Below are positions 35,667 through 43,445 of a stretch of 64,000 nt of DNA, piece after piece (position 1 is the first letter of the stretch; each line of letters opens with the position of its first letter). The DNA is from Paenibacillus tepidiphilus. GTDB lineage: Bacteria; Bacillota; Bacilli; Paenibacillales; Paenibacillaceae. Under the pieces are notes generated by a model, which saw only the letters and a list, made by a program, of their open reading frames with translations, searched no databases and was not told where the DNA came from. The translations under genes were made by a program, and so were the position numbers. Location: assembly GCF_008635795.1 (NCBI RefSeq), contig NZ_VWRQ01000004.1, positions 186,001-250,000 of the forward strand, written 5' to 3'.

Positions 35667-35853
35667 ACATTAACACCTCATATTCATTTTGTACTATTGA
35701 ATCGCGTGATTAATCCTACAGGGTATAGATGATTATCCTATATTATATATAGTATGAACAATCAATTCTGTAAAGGGCAGTTCCTGTGATTGGAAGAAAT
35801 CAGAGGAATGTACCACCTGTGCAGGATTGTATACGAAAGGATGACGATGAACG

Positions 35854-37929
35854 ATGACGATGAAATTACCTCCCGTCAGCAGCAAAGCGCCTGTAATGCT
35901 GCACGGGGCCGACTATAATCCGGAGCAGTGGCTGCGGTACCCGGAAATTCTCCGCGAGGACATCAAGCTGATGAAAGAGGCGGGCTGCAATGTGATGTCC
36001 GTCGGTATTTTTTCCTGGGTGTCGCTGGAGCCGGAAGAGGGCGTATTCACATTTGAGTGGATGGACCGTCTGCTGGATTCGTTTGCCGAGAACGGCATTT
36101 ATGCCTTCCTGGCTACGCCGAGCGGTGCGCGTCCGGCCTGGATGTCGGCGAAGTACCCCGAGGTGCTGCGGGTAGAGCGCAACCGGGTGCGTAATCTGCA
36201 CGGGGTCCGGCATAATCACTGTTATACTTCTCCGGTTTACCGTGAAAAAACAGCGCTTCTTAACGCAAAGCTCGCAGAGCGTTATGCACATCATCCGGCG
36301 GTGATCGGCTGGCATATTTCCAACGAGTTCGGCGGCGAGTGCCACTGCGATCTTTGCCAGAATGCCTTCAGAGACTGGCTGAAGGTGAAATACGAGGGCA
36401 GTCTGGACCAGCTGAACCATGCATGGTGGACTACATTCTGGAGCCACACCTATACCTCATGGGAGCAGATTGAATCCCCGGCTCCGCACGGTGAGACCCA
36501 GGTTCACGGCATGAATCTGGACTGGCGGCGTTTCGTCAGTGATCGGACGATTGATTTCTGCCGCCATGAGATTGAAGCAGTGCGTTCTTACAACCCGGAA
36601 TTGCCGGTAACGACGAATATGCATAACATCGACGGCATTGACTACCGCAATCTGGCCGAGATCCTTGATGTCGTCTCGTGGGACGCTTATCCCGATTGGC
36701 ATTATACCGAGGACAACGACGATTCGCGGCTGGCGGCCTGGACGGGAATGCAGCATGATCTGTTCCGCAGCCTGAAGCGCAAGCCGTTCCTCCTGATGGA
36801 GAGCACACCATCCCTCACCAACTGGCAGTCGGTCAGCAAGCTGAAACGGCCGGGAATGCATAAGCTGTCCTCCCTGCAGGCGGTAGCACACGGCTCGGAT
36901 TCTGTGCAGTACTTCCAGTGGCGGAAGAGCCGGGGCTCCAGTGAGAAGTTCCACGGCGCTGTGGTGGATCACAGCGGACATGCCGACACCCGCGTCTTCC
37001 GCGATGTGGCTGAGGTTGGCCGGACGCTTGCAGGTCTAACGGAGGTAGTCGGGACTACAGCACCGGCCAAGACGGCAATTCTGTTCGACTGGGACAACCG
37101 TTGGGCGGTTAAAGATGCCCAGGGCATCCGCAACTCCGGACTGAAATACGAAGAGACGGTCCTGCAGCATTACCGCGCCTTGTGGGAGCTGGGCATTCCG
37201 GTGGACATCATCGGTTCGCAAGAGGAGCTGTCCGGTTACAAGCTGGTAATTGCCCCTATGCTGTATCTGATCAGTGAAGCAGGCGGTGCCCGGATCGAGA
37301 AATACGTTGAAGAGGGCGGCAACTTCCTCGCCACTTACTGGTCGGGCGTTGTCAATGAGACCGATCTGTGTCATCTGGGCGGCTTCCCCGGCCCGCTGCG
37401 GAAGACGCTGGGCATCTGGGCCGAAGAGACGGAAGGGCTGCCTAGCCGTGATTTGAACGGGCTGGTCATGGAGAGCGGCAATGCCCTCAAGCTGGCCGGA
37501 GATTATGACGCACATGAAATAGCTGAGCTGATTCATCTGGAGGGCGCGGAGGCGCTGGGACACTACCGGAGCGATTTCTATGCCGGCCGTCCGGCATTGA
37601 CCCTGAACAAGCTGGGTGCGGGCAAGGCGTACCATCTGGCAACGCGGGTGAAAGACCCGGCGTTCTATGTGGAGCTGTACGCAGCAATTACAAGTGAAGC
37701 GGGGATTTCCCGCGTTCTGGACAGTGCGCTGCCGGCGGGGGTAACCGTACAGCGCCGTACGGACGGCGAGCATGATTATGTGTTCGTGCAGAACTTTAGC
37801 GGCAGTGATCAGACGGTTCAGCTGGATGGACGGGAATATACGGATCTGGAGACCAATGAAGCCGCTCCGGCCGAGCTGCTGCTGCCAGTGAACGGACTGG
37901 CTATATTGAAGCGCAAGACGGCGGAATAA
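35854..37929 (+). CDS. GH42 beta-galactosidase
   Basis: The 691-residue intracellular enzyme belongs to glycoside hydrolase family 42. The acid/base Glu158 is in HISNEFGGE, the nucleophile Glu316 in LLMESTPS, and the four zinc-site cysteines are Cys123 and the GECHCDLC cluster (163, 165, 168). GH42 enzymes release galactose from oligosaccharides of plant arabinogalactan or galactan. There is no signal peptide, so substrate must be imported, but no transporter is encoded nearby. AAAGG lies 13 bases before ATG 35854. The divergent AraC gene is the likely regulator. A large two-way terminator follows. Confidence 0.94.
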   Translation: MTMKLPPVSSKAPVMLHGADYNPEQWLRYPEILREDIKLMKEAGCNVMSVGIFSWVSLEPEEGVFTFEWMDRLLDSFAENGIYAFLATPSGARPAWMSAKYPEVLRVERNRVRNLHGVRHNHCYTSPVYREKTALLNAKLAERYAHHPAVIGWHISNEFGGECHCDLCQNAFRDWLKVKYEGSLDQLNHAWWTTFWSHTYTSWEQIESPAPHGETQVHGMNLDWRRFVSDRTIDFCRHEIEAVRSYNPELPVTTNMHNIDGIDYRNLAEILDVVSWDAYPDWHYTEDNDDSRLAAWTGMQHDLFRSLKRKPFLLMESTPSLTNWQSVSKLKRPGMHKLSSLQAVAHGSDSVQYFQWRKSRGSSEKFHGAVVDHSGHADTRVFRDVAEVGRTLAGLTEVVGTTAPAKTAILFDWDNRWAVKDAQGIRNSGLKYEETVLQHYRALWELGIPVDIIGSQEELSGYKLVIAPMLYLISEAGGARIEKYVEEGGNFLATYWSGVVNETDLCHLGGFPGPLRKTLGIWAEETEGLPSRDLNGLVMESGNALKLAGDYDAHEIAELIHLEGAEALGHYRSDFYAGRPALTLNKLGAGKAYHLATRVKDPAFYVELYAAITSEAGISRVLDSALPAGVTVQRRTDGEHDYVFVQNFSGSDQTVQLDGREYTDLETNEAAPAELLLPVNGLAILKRKTAE

Positions 37930-37992
37930 GCGGTAGCGCCTGCCCGGGATTAGCCAAGCAACAGATACGTATGCTTGAGGTTATAGTGGAAA

Positions 37993-38085
37993 CGAAATAA
38001 GGCAGAACCTGCCTCCTGATTGCTCCGGTGCCGTATATTATCGACACCGGGAGCAGACGGAGCAGGTCCTGCCTTTTATTTCGTT
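37993..38085. terminator. Large bidirectional terminator between GH42 and the MFS gene
   Basis: A long imperfect hairpin (GAAATAAGGCAG near 37993 with CTGCCTTTTATTTC near 38071, plus inner CCTGC/GCAGG, GCTCC/GGAGC and GTG/CAC stems) lies between two convergent genes and has A/T-rich tails on both sides. Confidence 0.75.
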
Positions 38086-38109
38086 GTCCAGGCAAGCAAT
38101 CAGTGAGAA

Positions 38110-39408
38110 CTAATGGCTGTGCCAGGTTTGACTCGCTTGCTCTGTCTGCTTCAGCGACCTGGCAAACAGGATGCCTATCAGTACAGCCGAGCAGGTCAGA
38201 ACGGAGGCGAACAGATAGAGCTTGACGATGCCGAAGGTCTCTGCCACCCAGGCCATGCCAAGGAGCGAAATGCAGAAGAAGAGATGCATCAGCGCAGCCT
38301 GTGCAGACAGCACCTTCGGCAGCTGTTCGCTGTTCACGCTGCGCTGGACCAGCGTCCGGCGGGTAACGGCGCTGAGCTCGGCGAACGGTCCCATGATCAG
38401 GACCAGCCCCAGAGCGGCATAAGGAGCGGTGTTGACGGCGTATAAGAGAGTCAGCACCCCATAACCCGCCATCCCGGTGAGCATGAAGGGCAGCAGCCGG
38501 TTGCCGATCCGGCGGACCATGGCGATAACCAGCAGTCCGCCGCCGACCGTCCCGGCGAAATAAACCGCATTGATAAAGCCCCACCATTCCTCGCCCTGGC
38601 CAAGCGCCTGCTGCACAAACGCCAGCATAAATGCGCCAACCCAGACGGAGCCGCCGAGCATGTCAATGGCATCGATGGCGGTCAGTGCCCGCAGGCTGCC
38701 TGTTCGCCAGATGATCCGCCAGCCTTCGGTCAGAAGGGCCAGACCGGAAGCGGAGACTTCCGCCGGCGCTGCGCCTTCCGCCCGCGCGTCAATCGTACTG
38801 TCGTCCATTCCATGCGGCGGACGGTCCGCCGGCTCCCGAACCTGCAGGGTGAGCAGGGCAGCCAGGCCATAGATGACGGCGGTGACGAGCAGCGTAGAGC
38901 TGGTCCCGATCCAGGCAATGACCAGTCCGCTCAGGCCCCAGCCGGCGAATTGGACGACCTGGTCGCTTACGGAGAGCAGACCGTTGGCCTTGAGCAGTCC
39001 GTCCCGGCTTCCCGTCAGCCGCGGAACGAGCGCATTGCGGGCGGGAACCGTCCAGCCGTCCAGAAAGGACATGGCGAAGATCAGCGGGAAGACGGCCAGC
39101 AGCGAAGCGTCACTTCCGTTCATGCCCAGATAGACCGACAGCGCGGCGAAGAACAGAAATTGTCCGGCCTGCGACAGCAGCAGCAGCCGGGGCAGCCGGA
39201 AGCGGACAATCAGCAGCGGGGCGAGCAGGCCGCTGAGCATCTGCGAGAGCGAACGGAATAAGGGGACCAGCGTGGCGGAGATCAGGCTGCCGGTATGGTC
39301 CAGCACAAGCACCGTCAAAGCCATAATGTACAATACATCTGCAGCATTGGCTGCGGTTTGGGTGCCCCATAAATAATAGAAGGCTTTGCCAAGCTTGGGT
39401 GGGTTCAT
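38110..39408 (-). CDS. MFS family transporter
   Basis: The 432-residue protein is hydrophobic throughout, with about twelve membrane segments and a charged central loop (near residues 195-225), the layout of a major facilitator superfamily permease. It resembles the macrolide-efflux/enterobactin-exporter-like subgroup in its NAADVLYIMALTVLVLDHTG start and FLDGWTVPARNALVPRLTG motif. Substrate and direction cannot be read from the sequence, though efflux is usual in this subgroup. The NUDIX gene ends 40 bases upstream on the same strand, so they may share a transcript that ends at the bidirectional terminator. Confidence 0.87.
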   Translation of the reverse strand: MNPPKLGKAFYYLWGTQTAANAADVLYIMALTVLVLDHTGSLISATLVPLFRSLSQMLSGLLAPLLIVRFRLPRLLLLSQAGQFLFFAALSVYLGMNGSDASLLAVFPLIFAMSFLDGWTVPARNALVPRLTGSRDGLLKANGLLSVSDQVVQFAGWGLSGLVIAWIGTSSTLLVTAVIYGLAALLTLQVREPADRPPHGMDDSTIDARAEGAAPAEVSASGLALLTEGWRIIWRTGSLRALTAIDAIDMLGGSVWVGAFMLAFVQQALGQGEEWWGFINAVYFAGTVGGGLLVIAMVRRIGNRLLPFMLTGMAGYGVLTLLYAVNTAPYAALGLVLIMGPFAELSAVTRRTLVQRSVNSEQLPKVLSAQAALMHLFFCISLLGMAWVAETFGIVKLYLFASVLTCSAVLIGILFARSLKQTEQASQTWHSH

Positions 39409-39448
39409 GGTGAATTCTCCATAGTCAGGTGTATATTTGGTGGTGCTA

Positions 39449-40069
39449 TCAAAGAAATGCGGCTGCTATGCCCTCGATGACTCTTAAATAATAGACGGCT
39501 TCATGCGGAACGAACCGGCCGATTTCGGCCATCTCGTCAATCTCGGTGCGTATTCCGCTGTCCATCCGGAAGCCGCGGATGCGGATAGCTGCGGCCTCAC
39601 CCTCCCACAGCCTTCGAAAGTCAGAGAAGCTGACGGTGACGATGCCAGCTACTTCATCTTCCTGCAGCTGAAACGCTTCGAGGGGGTAGGGGTTGCTGAA
39701 GAGATAGACATTCGCCCGCTCTTTGTCGGAGAAGCCTTCTGTTTCCATCTTGTAAGGCACGATGCCCAGCGGAACCAGTTCGTCAAAGCCTACTGTTATC
39801 CCGAGCTCCTCCTGGACTTCGCGGATGCCGTCCTCCGGGGTCTCATGGGCCAGCAGATGCCCGGCGGCGGTAATGTCCAGCAAGCCGGCGTAATCCCGCT
39901 TCTCTGCGCTGCGCAGCTGAAGATAGACGGTCAGCTTCTGCTGATCCCGGCCGACGAACCAGCAGTGGAAGGTCTCATGCCACAGGCCCAGCCGGTGCAC
40001 CTCGGAGCGGGGAACGGTTCCGGTAGGGTTGCCTTGTTCATCAAAGGTTGTGAGCAGCTCGTCGTTCAT
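39449..40069 (-). CDS. NUDIX hydrolase
   Basis: The 206-residue protein resembles the isopentenyl-diphosphate-isomerase-like NUDIX group (NDELLTTFDEQGNPTG start, HETFHCWFV near residue 33). The NUDIX box reads GHLLAHETPEDGIREVQEEL, with six rather than seven residues between the first Glu and the Arg-Glu pair, so it is one residue shorter than GX5EX7REUXEEXGU. Its substrate is unknown. The ATG at 40069 has AAAGGAGC upstream on the minus strand. The MFS gene follows after 40 bases. Confidence 0.88.
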   Translation of the reverse strand: MNDELLTTFDEQGNPTGTVPRSEVHRLGLWHETFHCWFVGRDQQKLTVYLQLRSAEKRDYAGLLDITAAGHLLAHETPEDGIREVQEELGITVGFDELVPLGIVPYKMETEGFSDKERANVYLFSNPYPLEAFQLQEDEVAGIVTVSFSDFRRLWEGEAAAIRIRGFRMDSGIRTEIDEMAEIGRFVPHEAVYYLRVIEGIAAAFL

Positions 40070-40190
40070 ACGAAGCTCCTTTCTTAATCCATGTGTAGTA
40101 TAATTTGACTAAATATAATCTATATAAGATTACCACATTGGCATCCTTGGTGTTGAATGAAATAAGGCAATAAGCGGAGAGGAGAATGAA

Positions 40191-40733
40191 ATGCAGCATC
40201 TTGCAGTAATGGACAAAGAGACCTTCCATACCTTAAGCGACGAAGCCCTCGGGCACGCTTGTATGGAACCGGTCTTCAGCCAGATCCGGGGCCAATCTCC
40301 GCAGGTCAAGGCCCAGGTGGTCTCTGAGCTTGGCCGGAGCAGAGCGGCGCTTTGTATGTTCCGGGTGATGTACGACCACAGCCGCCCCTCGGCAGCGGAA
40401 TTTTATGCCTGGATCAGTTATATGCAGGCGCAGCCGGGGTATTGGAGCGGGGTGCTCGAAGGACTCGATTTCTTCGGGGACAGCAGCATGTACGGGCTGC
40501 TGGAAGAAACGCGCAGGGTATTTGAGAACTGGAATAAGCGGCTGGGAAGAGTATGGGAGGAGGCAAGCCTTGGTGATCTGGAACGGAACGAGGAGCTGTG
40601 CGGAGCCGTAACATCCCTCTATGTACGCTTTCAAACAGCAGCGGCGGAGAGCTTGAGCATCATTGCTGCTTATATCCGCGAACATCCCCATGAATTCGTA
40701 AGGTTTTGCCAGGAGGATAATTGCTCGCTCTAA
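40191..40733 (+). CDS. Conserved-looking hypothetical protein
   Basis: I do not recognise this 180-residue protein. It is soluble, helix-rich by composition, and has no signal peptide or membrane segment. Trp and aromatic residues are frequent in the middle (FYAWISYMQAQPGYWSGVLE), and the C-terminus ends in Cys-x5-Cys (FCQEDNCSL). ATG 40191 has a well-placed AGAGGAG (40178-40184). It stands alone between divergent NUDIX and convergent kduD genes and ends in a shared terminator. Codon usage looks like that of its neighbours, which supports a real gene. Confidence 0.75.
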   Translation: MQHLAVMDKETFHTLSDEALGHACMEPVFSQIRGQSPQVKAQVVSELGRSRAALCMFRVMYDHSRPSAAEFYAWISYMQAQPGYWSGVLEGLDFFGDSSMYGLLEETRRVFENWNKRLGRVWEEASLGDLERNEELCGAVTSLYVRFQTAAAESLSIIAAYIREHPHEFVRFCQEDNCSL

Positions 40734-40740
40734 CAAGAGA

Positions 40741-40784
40741 AAAGCCTTACGGAACACCGGTTACCGGCATATCCGTAAGGCTTT
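40741..40784. terminator. Bidirectional terminator between the hypothetical gene and kduD
   Basis: AAAGCCTTACGGA (40741-40753) and TCCGTAAGGCTTT (40772-40784) form a perfect 13-bp stem with an inner CCGG/CCGG pair. Both flanking genes point towards it. Confidence 0.85.
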
Positions 40785-40814
40785 GTCGTTAGCTTAAGCA
40801 GCAATCGGCAGGGA

Positions 40815-41570
40815 TTAACGGGCGAGCCATCCGCCGTCAACGGCCAGAACGTGCCCGTTCAGGTAGTCGGAGGCTGCGGAGGCCAGGAATACAGCCGGTC
40901 CCTTCACGTCATCGGCAGTGCCCCAGCGGCCGGCCGGAATACGGTCAAGAATTGAATCGGAACGCGCCTGGTCAGCACGGATCGGCGCTGTGTTCTCGGT
41001 CGCCATGTATCCCGGAGCGATAGCATTGACGTTCAGGCCGAATTGGGCCCATTCATTGGCGAACGCCTTGGTCAGACCGGCAACGCCGTGCTTGGATGCG
41101 GTATATCCTGGAACATTAATGCCGCCTTGGTAGGACAGCATGGAGCAGATGTTGATGATCTTGCCAGTGCCTCTTTCCAGGAAGTGGCGGCCGGCGATCT
41201 GCGACAGCAGGAAGACAGTGTTCAGGTTGAGGTTGATAACATCGAACCAGTCTTTCTCACTGTGATCCTTAGCCGGGGTACGGCGGATCATGCCTGCGCA
41301 GTTAACGAGGATGTCCACATGGCCAGTCAGTGCAAGGGAAGCATCGAAGGCTCCCTGAAGCTTGGTGTGATCGCTCAGATCGGCTTCAATGCTCAGGGCT
41401 TTTACGCCGAAGGCTTGTGCCGCATTTACAGTTTCTTCACTGGTATTCAGTGAAATGGATACTACATCTGCACCTGCTTCCGCGAAAGCCAGAGCGATGC
41501 CTTGGCCCAGACCCTGAGCTGCGCCGGTTACGATTGCTGTTTTGCCTGCCAGACTGAATAATGATGACAT
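40815..41570 (-). CDS. kduD: 2-dehydro-3-deoxy-D-gluconate 5-dehydrogenase
   Basis: The 251-residue SDR enzyme has the NAD motif TGAAQGLG near residue 16, NCAG near 90 and catalytic YTASK near 156. It is closer to KduD than to FabG in MIRRTPAKDHSEKDW and PGYMATENTAPIRAD. KduD reduces 2,5-diketo-3-deoxygluconate to KDG in breakdown of unsaturated uronates from pectin or glycosaminoglycans. The ATG is ten bases from AAAGGAGAG on the minus strand. It is the last gene of the kduI-deoR-kduD operon, 36 bases after the regulator, and ends at a two-way terminator. Confidence 0.92.
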   Translation of the reverse strand: MSSLFSLAGKTAIVTGAAQGLGQGIALAFAEAGADVVSISLNTSEETVNAAQAFGVKALSIEADLSDHTKLQGAFDASLALTGHVDILVNCAGMIRRTPAKDHSEKDWFDVINLNLNTVFLLSQIAGRHFLERGTGKIINICSMLSYQGGINVPGYTASKHGVAGLTKAFANEWAQFGLNVNAIAPGYMATENTAPIRADQARSDSILDRIPAGRWGTADDVKGPAVFLASAASDYLNGHVLAVDGGWLAR

Positions 41571-41606
41571 AATAGATATCTCTCCTTTGTGTGGTGAAAA
41601 ATGGGT

Positions 41607-42368
41607 TTAAGCCTGCCCGCATTCAAGCCGCACGCCTGCGCTGCGGAATTGCCCGGCTGTCTCGGCCGCAAGTCCGCTGTCCGTCAGCAGCACATCCACT
41701 TCCCGGAGGGAAGCGAAGGTGCGCAGGGCGGTTTGTCCGAATTTGTGGTGGTCGCAGACGGCATATACAGTGCGGGCGGTGGCGACAAGCGCTTGCTTGT
41801 AATCAATGAAGTCACCGGTGTAAATCGACAGCCCTTGTTCGATATGAACGGCTGTGGCCGACAGAAATGCTTTTTCTATGTTTAGTTTTTGCACGTAGGC
41901 GACGGCTTCGGGTCCGGCCAGCATGTTGCGCACCCGGTATCCGCCGGGCACAACGAGACGAATGTTGTCCTTCGGAACCAGCTCGCTGATGATATAGACA
42001 TCGTTGGTGACAACGGTGAGCGGAGCATTGCCGAGCCGCCGGGCGATTTCCAGCGTCGTGCTGCCGCCATCGAGCGCAATGATGTCGTTCGGGGCAAGAT
42101 GCGCTACCGCGCGGCCGGCGATTTCCGCCTTCTCATCGGCATATTTGTCCAGCGGATCCCTCGCGGGCAAAATGCCGAATTGATCGCTCTGCGCCAGTAC
42201 CGCTCCGCCGTGCACACGCACGATCAGCCCCTGCTCTTCGAGCTTGCTGAGGTCCTCGCGGATCGTCTTCCCGCTGACCTGAAGCTTGTCAGTCAGCTCA
42301 TTTACCGTGACGTCCTTCTGGTTCAGCAAAACTTCCATTATCATCTCATGTCGCCGTATCGGATTCAT
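41607..42368 (-). CDS. DeoR family transcriptional regulator
   Basis: The 253-residue protein has the DeoR winged helix at residues 1-57 (MNPIRRHEMIMEVLLNQKDV, VSGKTIREDLSKLEEQGLI) with the usual HGGA after it, and a DeoR sugar-phosphate-sensing C-domain (DIIALDGGSTTLEIAR, VVTNDVYI). It lies inside the operon between kduI and kduD, so it probably senses an intermediate of uronate breakdown such as KDG or its phosphate and represses the operon. Its likely targets are the repeated GTTC elements upstream of kduI; that link is inference. Confidence 0.88.
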   Translation of the reverse strand: MNPIRRHEMIMEVLLNQKDVTVNELTDKLQVSGKTIREDLSKLEEQGLIVRVHGGAVLAQSDQFGILPARDPLDKYADEKAEIAGRAVAHLAPNDIIALDGGSTTLEIARRLGNAPLTVVTNDVYIISELVPKDNIRLVVPGGYRVRNMLAGPEAVAYVQKLNIEKAFLSATAVHIEQGLSIYTGDFIDYKQALVATARTVYAVCDHHKFGQTALRTFASLREVDVLLTDSGLAAETAGQFRSAGVRLECGQA

Positions 42369-42402
42369 CCGTCTGCCTCAGCTTTCCGTATTTGTATAAG
42401 TG

Positions 42403-43236
42403 CTATTTCAATTCCTTCATGGATACGGGGTCCATATCATCATAACGTTTGTTGTCTCCGGCCATGCTCCAGATGAAGGTGTAGTTGTTCGTACCGACAC
42501 CGCTGTGAATGGACCAGCTTGGCGAGATCACCGCTTCTTCATTGCGCATCACGACGTGGCGGGTTTCGTCAGGCTCGCCCATCAGATGGAATACGACGGC
42601 ATCCTCCGGCAGATCGAAGTAGAAGTAGGCTTCCATCCGGCGCGGATGAGTATGGGCAGGCATGGTATTCCACATGCTGCCGGTCTTCAGCTGAGTCATT
42701 CCCATGACCAGCTGGGCGCTCTGCACGCCGTTTGTATGAATGAAACGGTGGATTGTACGCTCATTGGAATTCTCCAGGCTACCGAGTGCGGCGGATTCCG
42801 CTTCGGCCAGCGAAGTCTTGGTTGTCGGGTAGGACTGGTGGGCCGGAGCGGAGTTCAGATAGAACTTGGCCGGCTTGGCGCTGTCCGCGCTCTTGAATAC
42901 CACATCCTTGGCTCCTTGGCCGACGAAGAGGCATTCTTTGAAATCGATCTCATATTCGGTCCCGTCAACAGCGATGATGCCCTTGCCGCCGACGTTGATG
43001 ACTCCCAGCTCACGGCGCTCCAGGAAATAGGTGACTCCCAGCTCCTTCAGATCCGTGGTGAGCGCCACTTCTTTGTTCACGGGGTTCGCGCCGCCGACAA
43101 TCATGCGGTCTTCGTGGGTAAGAACCAGCTTCAGTTCATCGGGTGCAAAAATTACAGGAATGTGGAACTCCTGACGCAGGCGCCCGGTGTCGAACTGCTT
43201 GACTTCGTTGGGATGGGAAGCAAAACGTCTTTCCAT
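42403..43236 (-). CDS. kduI: 5-dehydro-4-deoxy-D-glucuronate isomerase
   Basis: The 277-residue cupin-type zinc isomerase converts 5-keto-4-deoxyuronate to 2,5-diketo-3-deoxygluconate, the substrate of KduD. The metal motif HTHPRRME shows the His-x-His-x4-Glu spacing of E. coli KduI (His196, His198, Glu203), with a further His in SIHSGVGTNN near the C-terminus. The start has AAAGGAG upstream on the minus strand. It is the first gene of the kdu operon and is preceded by a promoter overlapped by GTTC repeats. An unrecognised gene is divergent from it. Confidence 0.95.
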   Translation of the reverse strand: MERRFASHPNEVKQFDTGRLRQEFHIPVIFAPDELKLVLTHEDRMIVGGANPVNKEVALTTDLKELGVTYFLERRELGVINVGGKGIIAVDGTEYEIDFKECLFVGQGAKDVVFKSADSAKPAKFYLNSAPAHQSYPTTKTSLAEAESAALGSLENSNERTIHRFIHTNGVQSAQLVMGMTQLKTGSMWNTMPAHTHPRRMEAYFYFDLPEDAVVFHLMGEPDETRHVVMRNEEAVISPSWSIHSGVGTNNYTFIWSMAGDNKRYDDMDPVSMKELK

Positions 43237-43284
43237 TTCGTTTTCAGTCTCCTTTGTACAGCTGATTTTCGTTCGTATACGTTC

Positions 43285-43313
43285 AATTTAATCCATATTG
43301 GTTCATATTGCAA
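43285..43313 (-). promoter_or_regulatory. Candidate promoter of the kduI-deoR-kduD operon
   Basis: Read on the minus strand: TTGCAA (43313-43308), a 17-base spacer and TAAATT (43290-43285). GTTC repeats overlap its spacer (43301) and -10 (43281), which fits repression. Confidence 0.5.
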
Positions 43314-43395
43314 GAGGTAATCTTTTTTAGTTCGTTTATTTTAGTTCATTTGATACGAAATACCGATTGCTATATGAACAAAAACAGAGCAGAAT

Positions 43396-43409
43396 AGAAA
43401 GCGTTAGCC
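43396..43409 (+). promoter_or_regulatory. cre-like site (CcpA) upstream of the 43446 gene
   Basis: AGAAAGCGTTAGCC matches TGNAANCGNWNNCA at all but the first and last bases. It shares the 12-mer ATAGAAAGCGTT with the site before the GH43 gene (57555-57566). Confidence 0.4.
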
Positions 43410-43445
43410 AATGAACATACAGAATTAAGGGGAGAGTGAACCGCG

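Larger units (their letters stand above)
43271..43416. promoter_or_regulatory. Array of GTTCRT repeats, probable regulator-binding region
   Basis: GTTCGT at 43271, GTTCAA at 43281, GTTCAT at 43301, GTTCGT at 43330 and GTTCAT at 43344 are in one direction; ATGAAC occurs inverted at 43374 and 43411. The first four start 10, 20 and 29 bases apart, close to whole helical turns. The array fills the divergent promoter region between kduI and the 43446 gene and probably binds the operon's DeoR regulator. Confidence 0.5.
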
